Assembly (NCBI RefSeq): GCF_002902665.1
Contig: NZ_PPRM01000054.1
Coordinates: 1 to 64,000 of the forward strand
Length of the DNA: 64,000 nucleotides
Direction of reading: 5' to 3'
DNA from: Macrococcoides caseolyticum
GTDB lineage: Bacteria > Bacillota > Bacilli > Staphylococcales > Staphylococcaceae
The position numbers and the translations under genes are program-made. The notes under the pieces are model-generated. The model saw only the letters and a list, made by a program, of their open reading frames with translations, did no database searches and was not told the DNA's origin. Of the stretch, positions 42,284-49,925 are shown piece by piece; positions within the stretch are counted from its first letter, which is position 1, and each line of letters begins with the position of its first letter.

Positions 42284-44216
42284 TGCTCAATCTCAATTCT
42301 TTATCACCTTCACTAACCTTTAGCTCAATCTGTTGCGAATTAGTCTGATAGACATTCGTAACAGATTCTGCGTTATCGATAAATATTGGAGCATAAACGT
42401 TATAATGTGCAGTTAAAGTATTGATAATATCTAAACCTACGTTGATCATCGCTGCAGTATTTAAACCTCTGCCAAATTCGATACCTTCGAATGTAGTGAT
42501 ACATGTTTCTTCAATGTTTCCGTTCTTCTTCTCATCGAATAATTTAAATCTGGCCATCTTGAATTTATTGTTTATAGATTCTTCAATCGTCTTAACTTTC
42601 GTGCGATTAAATTCATCGATTAAGTACAGTTGATAATTCAATTCTTCTTTAATCGAGATAAGTTCTTCTTCCTGGATGCGTAACTCTTTGATACGCTCAT
42701 CAATGCGTTTATTGTTATCGATACTCGCTTGATGTTTATTGAATTCAAGAACTTTCTGATCTAACTTATAGATTTCTTCTCGAATAGCATTGACCTTCTC
42801 TTTATTCATTTCTGCGATGTTACTTCTTTGATGATTTAACTGATTGATTTCTTCGAGTATTGATTTGTATTCAGTAGTTTCATTAACAGGTATTAGCTCA
42901 TTTGATAAGCTTTCGATTCGTGATTTAAGCGAATCGATAACCTTTTGAACGTCATCTACTTTCTTTTGCTCAGTTTGCAGATCACTTTCTAATTTTTCAA
43001 TTGTCGGCTTGAACTGCTTACCCTGCTCTAACAACGTCTGCTTACGTTGATTAAGTTGTTCTAACTTCGATGACTTTTTCTTGTTGAACTGCTCTAACGC
43101 TTTTTGCTTTGCACTCTCGATTTTTTCAAGTGGCAGTGCCTGGCCACAACACGAACATGTATCATCTACAGTTGCGACATGTTCTGATGCTTCAACTTCT
43201 TTAATTTCTGCATCGACTTCTTTATATTCTTTTAACTTCAATTCACGATTTGTTTTATTATCATTAATCGATTGGTTAATCATGCGAACCTTTGACTCAA
43301 AGTTGAGTTTATTGCTTTCTTCAAGAGATAGCTTTGACTTTAAGTTATTGATATTCGATTGATTATCGCTTGAATGATTCTGTTCAAGTAACTTTAATTC
43401 ATTCTTCTTTTGTGAAATCTGATTGCGTAATTCAATTTCTTCTGAACCGTTATTTATTGAATGGATCTGACTCTCGAAGTCAGCAATCTGCTGCTTAACT
43501 TCGTCGACATTGATATCTGTATTTGTGACTTCTACCTTCGATAATGTCGCTTCATTGATGCGGACAGGAATATCTTCAATGTCATCGTTAGTCTTTTTAA
43601 GCTTGTCCTTGATTACTTTCTTCTGGTCTTCTACTGATTTATTTTTCAAAATTTCGACAAGTGGTTCAAGTTCTTTGTTACTCTCTATAATTTCTTCATC
43701 TTTAAGTTGGCCACATACTTCAAATAAGATTTTTCTTCTGTCTGTCCAGTGAAGATCGTTGAACGTATGAATGTTAGTCACTAGCTTGAATATATCTTCA
43801 TCGATTATTTCGCTAATCTCTTTCTTGAAGTTCGTAATCGTGAAAGGTACATCATCAATGTACTGCTTTCCTGTACGTGACTTTGTATACTCTTTCGCTC
43901 CAGTCATTTTGTTTTTCATGTACTTTGGAAATGATTCTTTCGTAAGTTTCAATTCCTGGCCATCTTTATCAAATACTGCAGTTACGTGTGGAATTAATTC
44001 GTATAATTCATTGTTTTCTTTATCAAGTGGAACAACGTCTATCTGTTTTCCTTGCAGGTTCTTATCGAATAGTAGCCACTGTAACGCAGTTGCTGTTGTT
44101 GTCTTACCTGAACCATTCTGGCCATATATCGTTGCGTTCTGGCCATCGAAGTTGAATGAATGTTCCTTGATACCCTGAAAGTCTTTTATGATCAATTGCT
44201 TTAATTTTAAATTCAT
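42273..44216 (-). CDS. SMC/Rad50-like AAA ATPase with zinc hook
   Basis: A 647-residue ATPase: Walker A YGQNGSGKTT (31-40), long coiled coil (about 185-560) broken by a zinc-hook CxxC at C354-C357 (CSCCGQAL), and a C-terminal half ATPase with GRGLNTAAMINVGLD and the Walker B-like YAPIFIDNAESV. This layout is that of SbcC/Rad50 in short form. In phages such ATPases occur beside RecT-type annealing proteins; the nuclease partner is not obvious. It is translated just before the XRE gene. Confidence 0.88.
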   Translation of the reverse strand: MNLKLKQLIIKDFQGIKEHSFNFDGQNATIYGQNGSGKTTTATALQWLLFDKNLQGKQIDVVPLDKENNELYELIPHVTAVFDKDGQELKLTKESFPKYMKNKMTGAKEYTKSRTGKQYIDDVPFTITNFKKEISEIIDEDIFKLVTNIHTFNDLHWTDRRKILFEVCGQLKDEEIIESNKELEPLVEILKNKSVEDQKKVIKDKLKKTNDDIEDIPVRINEATLSKVEVTNTDINVDEVKQQIADFESQIHSINNGSEEIELRNQISQKKNELKLLEQNHSSDNQSNINNLKSKLSLEESNKLNFESKVRMINQSINDNKTNRELKLKEYKEVDAEIKEVEASEHVATVDDTCSCCGQALPLEKIESAKQKALEQFNKKKSSKLEQLNQRKQTLLEQGKQFKPTIEKLESDLQTEQKKVDDVQKVIDSLKSRIESLSNELIPVNETTEYKSILEEINQLNHQRSNIAEMNKEKVNAIREEIYKLDQKVLEFNKHQASIDNNKRIDERIKELRIQEEELISIKEELNYQLYLIDEFNRTKVKTIEESINNKFKMARFKLFDEKKNGNIEETCITTFEGIEFGRGLNTAAMINVGLDIINTLTAHYNVYAPIFIDNAESVTNVYQTNSQQIELKVSEGDKELRLSNES

Positions 44217-44227
44217 TGCACGTCCTC

Positions 44228-44521
44228 CTAAATTCCAAATCGTTTAAGCTGTGTAAACAACTTATCCATTTCAGTAATGTTTTCTTCAACGTACTCATAA
44301 AGTGCTGTAACTACTTCATCATCCATGCCCCAAAAACATGACTCTTCAAATATGTCTTTTCTGAATACAAGTTCGGATGTATCATCATGCAAAATGTAAA
44401 AACTTACTTTCTCTTCATACTTTTCTTTGATTGCTGTAAAACTCATGCATCTGAAATCGAATTTATCTTTCACAATCGCAATAGGACTTTTAACTAAAAA
44501 TGTTCTCGGTAAATTTTCCAT
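44228..44521 (-). CDS. Unknown early phage protein (97 residues)
   Basis: Frame MENLPRTFLVKSPIAIVKDKF, ending LFTQLKRFGI, upstream of the SMC-like ATPase. AAAAGGAG precedes the ATG. Single domain, mixed alpha/beta, no family recognised. Confidence 0.7.
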   Translation of the reverse strand: MENLPRTFLVKSPIAIVKDKFDFRCMSFTAIKEKYEEKVSFYILHDDTSELVFRKDIFEESCFWGMDDEVVTALYEYVEENITEMDKLFTQLKRFGI

Positions 44522-44580
44522 AACTATCTCCTTTTATATCTTGAGATATGCTACACTGTAAGTGTCGAGTTTACGTGAGT

Positions 44581-44600
44581 GCATATCTTTTGATATGTGC
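44581..44600. other. Inverted repeat between early genes
   Basis: GCATATC..GATATGTGC forms a stem with a T run on the plus-strand side. No plus-strand gene ends here, so a terminator role is unclear; it may be an operator or a terminator of antisense transcription. Confidence 0.4.
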
Positions 44601-44604
44601 TTTT

Positions 44605-44937
44605 TTATTTAATCTCATCTAATAAACTTCCAGTTTTCAATAACATTAAATGAGCATCATGTATTTCTTCTGCTATTGAAATGACTTTATGTTTTGCTTT
44701 ATTACCTTCGCTATAAGCTAATCTCTTTTGTAGCGATAATACGTTTGAAACTTCTCCTGCTGTATAATCACGTTTATATAATCGTCTTAATAAATCTTTA
44801 GAAAACATTTCTAGTTGCTCGTTAACCTCATCAAAAATTGGATTAGTATCTTTATATAAAGCATCTACTTTCTCTCTCGCTTCTCTTTCTCTCATGTTTT
44901 TGGTTTCAACACTCCTTGAAGTACTGTGAAAATTCAT
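44605..44937 (-). CDS. Unknown helical early phage protein (110 residues)
   Basis: Frame MNFHSTSRSVETKNMRERE, nearly all helix, charged. AAAGGAG precedes the ATG. No family recognised. It stands between small early genes and the ATPase operon. Confidence 0.7.
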   Translation of the reverse strand: MNFHSTSRSVETKNMREREAREKVDALYKDTNPIFDEVNEQLEMFSKDLLRRLYKRDYTAGEVSNVLSLQKRLAYSEGNKAKHKVISIAEEIHDAHLMLLKTGSLLDEIK

Positions 44938-44956
44938 ATATATTCTCCTTTTGTAT

Positions 44957-45127
44957 TTATTTTTTGTAGCAGAACTTAATCACACCACCTGTATCATCGA
45001 ATTTACTGTGTAGCACTCGTATATCGTCATCTTTCGTATAAAAGGATAAATCCCTCTTGAACTTCTTTACTTCGTTTCTACGGTACGTCAGAACGATAAT
45101 ATGACTAATCTTATTTATCGCTTTCAA
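44957..45127 (-). CDS. Small phage protein with TTG start (56 residues)
   Basis: Open frame from TTG at 45127 (KAINKISHIIVLTYRRNE) to GVIKFCYKK. It overlaps the previous gene's end by 17 bases. It is basic, with a conserved-looking core VLTYRRNEVKKFKRDLSFY. No ATG is present in the frame, so the start is uncertain. Confidence 0.55.
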   Translation of the reverse strand: MKAINKISHIIVLTYRRNEVKKFKRDLSFYTKDDDIRVLHSKFDDTGGVIKFCYKK

Positions 45128-45278
45128 CTAATTCACTGTTGATAACGAGTAGTAGCGATAAGCACGATAATACGATGAATAGTCCTGCTGTTTCTAAAGG
45201 TGCGAGGTGGTCGCTTACTAATGTGATGATGTAGCTTATAGCGAGTAATACAGTTGATGTTGCTATGAATAGTTTCAT
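45111..45278 (-). CDS. Small membrane phage protein (55 residues)
   Basis: Frame MKLFIATSTVLLAISYIITL to INSELVESDK with two hydrophobic segments (about 2-22 and 30-48). AGGAG precedes the ATG, and it overlaps the HTH gene by four bases (ATGA). Small two-helix proteins of this sort are common in the early regions of staphylococcal phages. Confidence 0.7.
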   Translation of the reverse strand: MKLFIATSTVLLAISYIITLVSDHLAPLETAGLFIVLSCLSLLLVINSELVESDK

Positions 45279-45460
45279 GACATCGCTCCTTTCAAATAAG
45301 GGAACTTTTCTTCAAATTTCTTAACCGGGACTTTACCTCTGACTGAATAGAAACCGTCTTTTTCCATTTCTTCATTCATTCGTCTGATTTGAGAATGAGC
45401 ATAAGACTTCGAACAATCTAAAAGTTTCATAACGTCTTTAGCATTGTAAAAGTGTTTCAT
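45275..45460 (-). CDS. Small HTH protein (excisionase-like)
   Basis: A 61-residue protein MKHFYNAKDVMKLLDCSKSYAHSQ with IRRMNEEMEKDG, a winged-helix pattern like that of small excisionase/MerR-like DNA-binding proteins. It could be the Xis partner of the integrase or a regulator of the divergent gene at 45520. AGGAGGACC precedes the ATG. Confidence 0.68.
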   Translation of the reverse strand: MKHFYNAKDVMKLLDCSKSYAHSQIRRMNEEMEKDGFYSVRGKVPVKKFEEKFPYLKGAMS

Positions 45461-45519
45461 ATTTGGTCCTCCTTACTGTTATAATTTTCTTATTCGGATT
45501 AAGAGAGGTGGTGAAAATA

Positions 45520-45732
45520 ATGAAAGATTTCAACAATTTTCTCTCAACTATTACTACTAAAGAAGTTGAGGATATTATGAATGAAGCAGATAGAAATATT
45601 GAATCACTCCGTTCAGATAACAGTGATCAGAGTACTCATCTCGGCAATCAAATTGGGGGACTTTCTTTCTCAATCAGCCTTCAATTGCTGAGACGCTATC
45701 ATGAATGGCTTGAGCAACAAGACCACTTTTAA
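45520..45732 (+). CDS. Inverted small phage gene (70 residues)
   Basis: Plus-strand frame MKDFNNFLSTITTKEVEDIM to HEWLEQQDHF within a block of minus-strand genes. An AGAGGTGG ribosome site and an extended -10 box (TGT TATAAT, 45477-45485) support real expression. Helical, acidic, no membrane segment. The last 59 bases overlap, antisense, the end of the small gene at 45674-45835. No family recognised. Confidence 0.68.
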   Translation: MKDFNNFLSTITTKEVEDIMNEADRNIESLRSDNSDQSTHLGNQIGGLSFSISLQLLRRYHEWLEQQDHF

Positions 45733-45835
45733 TTTTCAAATTATTTTGTGGTTTTAAATGTTGCTGAATTCTTACGACCTTCCATGTCACAACTGCCATT
45801 GTGATGAGGGAGGTTATTTTAATTAGTTTGTTCAT
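45674..45835 (-). CDS. Small membrane-associated protein after antirepressor (53 residues)
   Basis: Frame MNKLIKITSLITMAVVTWKV to HDSVSAIEG; the ATG follows directly on the TAA of the antirepressor, with GAGGTGAG as ribosome site. One hydrophobic stretch (about 4-20). The 3' part overlaps, antisense, the plus-strand gene at 45520-45732. Coding status rests on the ribosome site and tight junction. Confidence 0.55.
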   Translation of the reverse strand: MNKLIKITSLITMAVVTWKVVRIQQHLKPQNNLKIKSGLVAQAIHDSVSAIEG

Positions 45836-46585
45836 TTATCTCACCTCGCTATTTAAAAACTTATTAATAAAATACTGTTGTCCTTTACCTGTGACTTTAG
45901 GTGTCTTGTTGATTGATACGTGGCCATCAGAATGAGTTATTGATGTTTCTTTAATTTCGAATAGTCCACGTTCCATTGAGTACTGCGTAGGCATATTATA
46001 ATCAGTGCCTTTACGCTTGATTAAAAAGCCGTTTTCTCTTAAGTACGCGAATAATCGTTTCTGTCCTATCTCGACACCGTTCTGCTTCAAAAGCTTGGCT
46101 AACTCACCAACTAAAATAGATGTCTTACTTGCTGCAACTGCATCTGCGAAGATGGTCTTTGGTTTGTCGAGCTTAATCTGCTCTTCAAGCGAAATTATCT
46201 TCTTGTCTGCAATCTGTAATGCTCTCTTCATAATCATCTCTGGACTGTTCCAGGCTTTTTCTACTTGGATAAAATACTGTCTCGCTTTTTTACCTGGTTC
46301 ACTTCTTTGAATCATTGAAATTTCTTTGGCCATGTCGAGTTTGATTATGTGGTCAGTAACTTGTCTTGATACACGACGACTACCTTCCAATCGAACTTGC
46401 TCAATTTTGAGCGGGTTAAAATCTTCGCCTTCGACAAATCCATATTCAGTCATTCTAGGGAACCAATCTTTATATTGTGTCTTAACTTCTAATGCTTTAT
46501 GCAACATCCTTCCACTTACTACTACTTCTCCATTTTCATTTTCTTGAACTGGGACTAACTGATTGTTTGTTTTAAGTTTATTCAT
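45836..46585 (-). CDS. Phage antirepressor (AntA-like plus KilAC)
   Basis: A 249-residue protein with an N-terminal AntA/AntB domain (about 10-105: VVSGRMLHKALEVKTQYKDWFPRMTEYGFVEGEDF) and a C-terminal KilAC domain (about 135-245: GELAKLLKQNGVEIGQKRLFAYLRENGFL). Antirepressors inactivate the lysogeny repressor and help induction. It starts divergently from the plus-strand gene at 46643. GGAGAATGAC precedes the ATG. Confidence 0.93.
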   Translation of the reverse strand: MNKLKTNNQLVPVQENENGEVVVSGRMLHKALEVKTQYKDWFPRMTEYGFVEGEDFNPLKIEQVRLEGSRRVSRQVTDHIIKLDMAKEISMIQRSEPGKKARQYFIQVEKAWNSPEMIMKRALQIADKKIISLEEQIKLDKPKTIFADAVAASKTSILVGELAKLLKQNGVEIGQKRLFAYLRENGFLIKRKGTDYNMPTQYSMERGLFEIKETSITHSDGHVSINKTPKVTGKGQQYFINKFLNSEVR

Positions 46586-46642
46586 GTCATTCTCCTTTTA
46601 CTGATATAATTAATTCATCTTATAATGAAAGGTGGTGGTAAT

Positions 46643-46882
46643 ATGGAACAAGTCCACGTTTGTTTATTAGGTGAATGGGTAAATCTCCATGATGATCCTA
46701 ATAGTAAAATAGGTCCTAATCTTGCACATCCTTCTATTTGGTGGGAAGAAAATGCTGAATTGTGGTCTCCGATAACAAAAGAAGAAAGTCACACAATGTA
46801 TCAACAAGATTATGTTTATGTAAATTACAAAGGAAGAGATTATCGTATTCACCCAATGTTCATTCAGATCGTTACTTCATAA
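46643..46882 (+). CDS. Inverted small phage gene (79 residues)
   Basis: Plus-strand frame MEQVHVCLLGEWVNLHDDPN to HPMFIQIVTS, amid minus-strand genes. An AGGTGGTGG ribosome site and an extended -10 box (TGA TATAAT, 46602-46610) support it. It is tryptophan-rich and soluble. Its last 11 bases overlap the end of the minus-strand gene at 46872. No family recognised. Confidence 0.66.
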   Translation: MEQVHVCLLGEWVNLHDDPNSKIGPNLAHPSIWWEENAELWSPITKEESHTMYQQDYVYVNYKGRDYRIHPMFIQIVTS

Positions 46883-47051
46883 TTTTTGAATGTTCAATCA
46901 TATTGGATATGATTTGAATATCTTCGTCGTCGAGTTGCAGCTCGGCGGCTTTTTTATTGAATCGTGAATCAACTAATTGATTGATTCCATGCCATTGCTT
47001 TTTTGTAAACTGTTTTCTAAATTCTAGGAACTGTTTGATTAATTCGTTCAT
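46872..47051 (-). CDS. Small phage protein after Cro-like gene (59 residues)
   Basis: Frame MNELIKQFLEFRKQFTKKQW to IEHSKIMK with a strong AGGAGGATA ribosome site. Helical with a conserved-looking ELQLDDEDIQII centre. It follows the Cro-like gene by nine bases in the early leftward transcript. No family recognised. Confidence 0.68.
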   Translation of the reverse strand: MNELIKQFLEFRKQFTKKQWHGINQLVDSRFNKKAAELQLDDEDIQIISNMIEHSKIMK

Positions 47052-47060
47052 GTTATCCTC

Positions 47061-47303
47061 CTATCCTATTGTAATTTTCGGTTTTTCCGAAGTGCTGTCT
47101 AAAAAAATATTAGCAACTTTAATTTCTAAGACGTCAGCGATTTTCTTTAAAGTAGAATACTGTGCATTTTCTAAATACGCTACATCTTTTTCATAGTTGC
47201 CAATAGTTCTAGCAGTCACTCCACATGCTTTAGCTAATCCCTCTTGTGTGTATCCTTTGAGTTTGCGCCATTGCTCTAATGTGAGAATGATGTTTTCATC
47301 CAT
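47061..47303 (-). CDS. Cro-like XRE-family repressor
   Basis: An 80-residue one-domain HTH protein (about 12-65: WRKLKGYTQEGLAKACGVTARTIGNYEK). It is the first gene of the leftward lytic transcript and diverges from the CI-like gene, the position of Cro in the switch. AAAGGTAGGTG precedes the ATG. It probably represses cI and lowers early transcription. Confidence 0.88.
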   Translation of the reverse strand: MDENIILTLEQWRKLKGYTQEGLAKACGVTARTIGNYEKDVAYLENAQYSTLKKIADVLEIKVANIFLDSTSEKPKITIG

Positions 47304-47593
47304 TTTTACACCTACCTTTCTGTAGTTACAACAACTACATACAACATTCAGTCATGGCAATGTCCTTGCATGTATTATGGAATGGCTCATATCATCGCAC
47401 ATTTTCGCTCTTGAATGTTCTATGTAATTGTCGTTATTTAAGTTGATTTCATCTTAACATGTCGGATATTCCGAAGTCAATACATTTATATCATTTTTTC
47501 CGAAAATATTTTCTAGAAAACTATTTCTATGTTTCGGAATATGTGATACTATATAGGAAAGAAATAAATAACTCATTGAAGGGGATGGTTAAT
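47304..47593. promoter_or_regulatory. Lysis-lysogeny switch region with operators
   Basis: About 290 bases between divergent cro-like and cI-like genes. Candidate operators: TGTAGTT-5-AACTACA (47321-47339) just upstream of the cro-like ribosome site; TCGGA-TAT-TCCGA (47462-47474); a TTCCGAA half-site (47498-47504) and its complement TTCGGAA (47533-47539). ACATTCA/TGAATGT half-sites lie at 47345 and 47413. An extended -10 box TGA TACTAT (47544-47552) suits the cI promoter. No open frame of note is inside. Confidence 0.65.
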
Positions 47594-48214
47594 ATGTTTG
47601 CTAAAAATTTAAAATATCTGAGAGAAAAGAATGGGATCGAACAATTAGAACTTGCTGAAATGATTGGTAGAAAAAGTGCTTCTACAATAAGTGAGTGGGA
47701 AAAAGGGAAGTATACACCTAAGTTAAAAATATTAAATCAATTATCAAAAATTTTTAACGTCAGCATTGATGATTTGATGGAAAAAGATTTGAGTAAGGGA
47801 ATTAAACCTATCGAAACAATCGAAGCTAAAAAAGTACCTGTGGTATCTCAAATCAGTGCAGGCGTCCCTATCTACTCAGAACAGAACATATTAGAATACG
47901 CATACATACCAGCTTACCTTTCAGAACGCAACAAAGAAGTGTTCTACTTACGTGTTTCAGGAGATTCGATGGATAAGGAGTTTAAAGAAGGCGACCTAGT
48001 GCTTGTCGAAAAAGATTGCCCTATCGAGAATGGTCAGATCGGTGTAGTCATGGTAAACGGTTATAACGCTACAGTGAAACGCATCAAATATAAAGATGAT
48101 AAAATTATCCTGTTACCTGAATCACACAATGATGAACACTTACCACAGATTTACACAAACGATGATACAGTTAAATGTATCGGTAGAGTTATTTCGGTAC
48201 AGAAATTTTATTAA
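47594..48214 (+). CDS. CI-like repressor, LexA/S24 family
   Basis: A 206-residue lysogeny repressor: N-terminal HTH (about 7-62, LREKNGIEQLELAEMIGRKSASTISEWEKG) and C-terminal S24 peptidase domain with cleavage site A89-G90 (QISAGVPI), catalytic S125 (SGDSMD) and K162 (VKRIK). Such repressors cut themselves when RecA filaments form, linking prophage induction to DNA damage. GAAGGGGATGG precedes the ATG; the longer frame to 47459 runs through the operators and is not used. Confidence 0.94.
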   Translation: MFAKNLKYLREKNGIEQLELAEMIGRKSASTISEWEKGKYTPKLKILNQLSKIFNVSIDDLMEKDLSKGIKPIETIEAKKVPVVSQISAGVPIYSEQNILEYAYIPAYLSERNKEVFYLRVSGDSMDKEFKEGDLVLVEKDCPIENGQIGVVMVNGYNATVKRIKYKDDKIILLPESHNDEHLPQIYTNDDTVKCIGRVISVQKFY

Positions 48215-48294
48215 AATACTTGATTGTCGAGGGATATTCCCTCACAATCTTTATTATAGATGCAAACAAATATAAAAAAAGGGGGATTTTTAGT

Positions 48295-48741
48295 ATGGCA
48301 AAATATAGTTTCAAAGAACAATTAAAGATTTCCGCAACCGAAAAAGACTTCAAGAAAAAATTAAGTAATGACGAATTACAAAACTTTAAATCACTTTCAA
48401 GAAGTGAAAAAGACGATTTGATTTGGCAGTATATAAACGGTGGAGATACAAATATAGTTTCAACAGGTCAAAATAAAGTTGAAAAATGGTTATCTAACAA
48501 AGGTATTCATAACGCTACACAAGTAACTGTTGATGCAGTTGCCCCAATTGCTTTGGATTCTAAAATGAGTAAATTTACGAATACAGTCGGTTCACTCACA
48601 TTCGATATTCACAAGCAAGCTGAAATGAATAGTAATTTAATTTTACAAGCGCAGAATTATGCATTAATCGCACAAAACGATGAAGTTATTAAACAGAACG
48701 ATGAAATCATTCATCTGTTAAGAGAGATAGCACAAAAATAA
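48295..48741 (+). CDS. Unknown gene between repressor and integrase (148 residues)
   Basis: Protein MAKYSFKEQLKISATEKDFK with a helical N-terminal half, a short central part (WLSNKGIHNATQVTVDAVAP) and a C-terminal amphipathic helix (about 110-148) with an NDEVIKQNDEI repeat that suggests oligomerisation. AAGGGGGATT precedes the ATG. It is co-oriented with cI and int, so it may be expressed in the lysogen; this is where temperate phages often carry exclusion or conversion genes. No family recognised and no membrane segment seen. Confidence 0.8.
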   Translation: MAKYSFKEQLKISATEKDFKKKLSNDELQNFKSLSRSEKDDLIWQYINGGDTNIVSTGQNKVEKWLSNKGIHNATQVTVDAVAPIALDSKMSKFTNTVGSLTFDIHKQAEMNSNLILQAQNYALIAQNDEVIKQNDEIIHLLREIAQK

Positions 48742-48749
48742 AACTGAAT

Positions 48750-48783
48750 AATAAGGGTGTATTCACTATGCCCTTATTTTTTA
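48750..48783 (+). terminator. Terminator between the unknown gene and integrase
   Basis: AATAAGGG pairs with CCCTTATT over a 13-base loop, followed by T run. It separates the lysogenic transcript from int. Confidence 0.8.
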
Positions 48784-48811
48784 TACCCATTTTTAAGAAA
48801 GGAGCATATTA

Positions 48812-49858
48812 ATGGCTGTATACAAAGATAAAACTACCGGTAAATGGTACTTTTCTGTACGTTATAAAGATATTTACGGTAATAATAAAAGAAAACTAAA
48901 GCGTGGATTTGATAAGCAAAGAGAAGCTAAAGCAGCAGAAGCTAAATTCTTAACTGAATCAGTTGATAGCTATTCATCGGAACAGACATTTGAATATGTT
49001 TTTTATCACTACTTAGATAATTCAGACTTGCGACCAAAGACACGAAAACGTAAAGAAAATGAATATAAGAAACATATCCAGGAACGCTTTGGACATATTA
49101 AAATAAGTGAGATTAAGCAGAATCAGTGTCAAGAGTTCAGAAAGTATCTTATTGATAATCTTCCATCAGTCAATTCTGCACGAACGGTGTGGAGCGGCTT
49201 TAAAGTAGTAATCAATCATGCGATTAAGCATTTCGGATTGCGTATTGATCCAACAGTATCGATTAAACCTATTCCAAGAAAAAAACCTAAACCGACATTT
49301 ATCATGCGTGATGAATTTGATAATAAGGTGGATAATTTTATAGATGATGCTTATGTAGAAGCTAGTCAGTTGATGTTCTATTCAGGATTACGTGTAGGAG
49401 AATGTTTTGCATTAACATGGAAAGATATAAATTTAAGCAAGAACGAGTTGATGGTATCAAAGACAATGGATATTACTAATCGACAAATATATGACAGAGC
49501 GAAAACAGAATCATCTGAAACAATCGTTGTGTTTCCACAATTTATATCTGATATTCTACATGGTAGATACGAGCGAGAAAGTAAGAAATGGCAGTACTTT
49601 AATGATGATTATTTCGTCTTTGGTGGTATCGCACCAAAACATTATGCACACTATCATAAGAAATTTAAAGAAGTGTTTCCAGGCTACCATATACATTCAT
49701 TGAGACATAGCTACGCATCATACCTAGCGAATAACGGTGTAGATATTTTTGATCTACAACAGCTAATGCGACATGCACGCATCACAGAAACATTAGATAC
49801 TTACTCACATCAATATACAGATAAAAAGCACAAGGCAATTTCCGTATTCGATAAATAA
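48812..49858 (+). CDS. int: Tyrosine site-specific integrase
   Basis: A 348-residue phage integrase that recombines attP with the sufB attachment site. N-terminal arm-binding domain (about 1-50, YFSVRYKDIYGNNKRKLKRGF), core-binding domain (about 58-150), and catalytic domain with R194 (SGLRVGE), K231, H295 and R298 (HSLRHS), H321 and the nucleophile Y331 (DTYSH). All six catalytic residues are present. AGAAAGGAG precedes the ATG, and the gene converges on sufB. Confidence 0.97.
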   Translation: MAVYKDKTTGKWYFSVRYKDIYGNNKRKLKRGFDKQREAKAAEAKFLTESVDSYSSEQTFEYVFYHYLDNSDLRPKTRKRKENEYKKHIQERFGHIKISEIKQNQCQEFRKYLIDNLPSVNSARTVWSGFKVVINHAIKHFGLRIDPTVSIKPIPRKKPKPTFIMRDEFDNKVDNFIDDAYVEASQLMFYSGLRVGECFALTWKDINLSKNELMVSKTMDITNRQIYDRAKTESSETIVVFPQFISDILHGRYERESKKWQYFNDDYFVFGGIAPKHYAHYHKKFKEVFPGYHIHSLRHSYASYLANNGVDIFDLQQLMRHARITETLDTYSHQYTDKKHKAISVFDK

Positions 49859-49860
49859 AT

Positions 49861-49880
49861 GGTATCAAATCGGTATCAAA
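49861..49880. repeat. Candidate integrase arm-type sites, right end
   Basis: Two copies of GGTATCAAA (49861-49869 and 49872-49880) just after the integrase stop, matching the GGTATCA cluster near attL. Confidence 0.55.
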
Positions 49881-49900
49881 GCCCTGTGCTTTCTTTTATT
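49878..49900 (+). terminator. Weak terminator after integrase
   Basis: AAAGC pairs with GCTTT and is followed by a T-rich stretch. Short stem; it may be all that limits transcription from int into sufB and the reverse. Confidence 0.45.
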
Positions 49901-49925
49901 TATTCAGTTATATCAACGGATAAGC

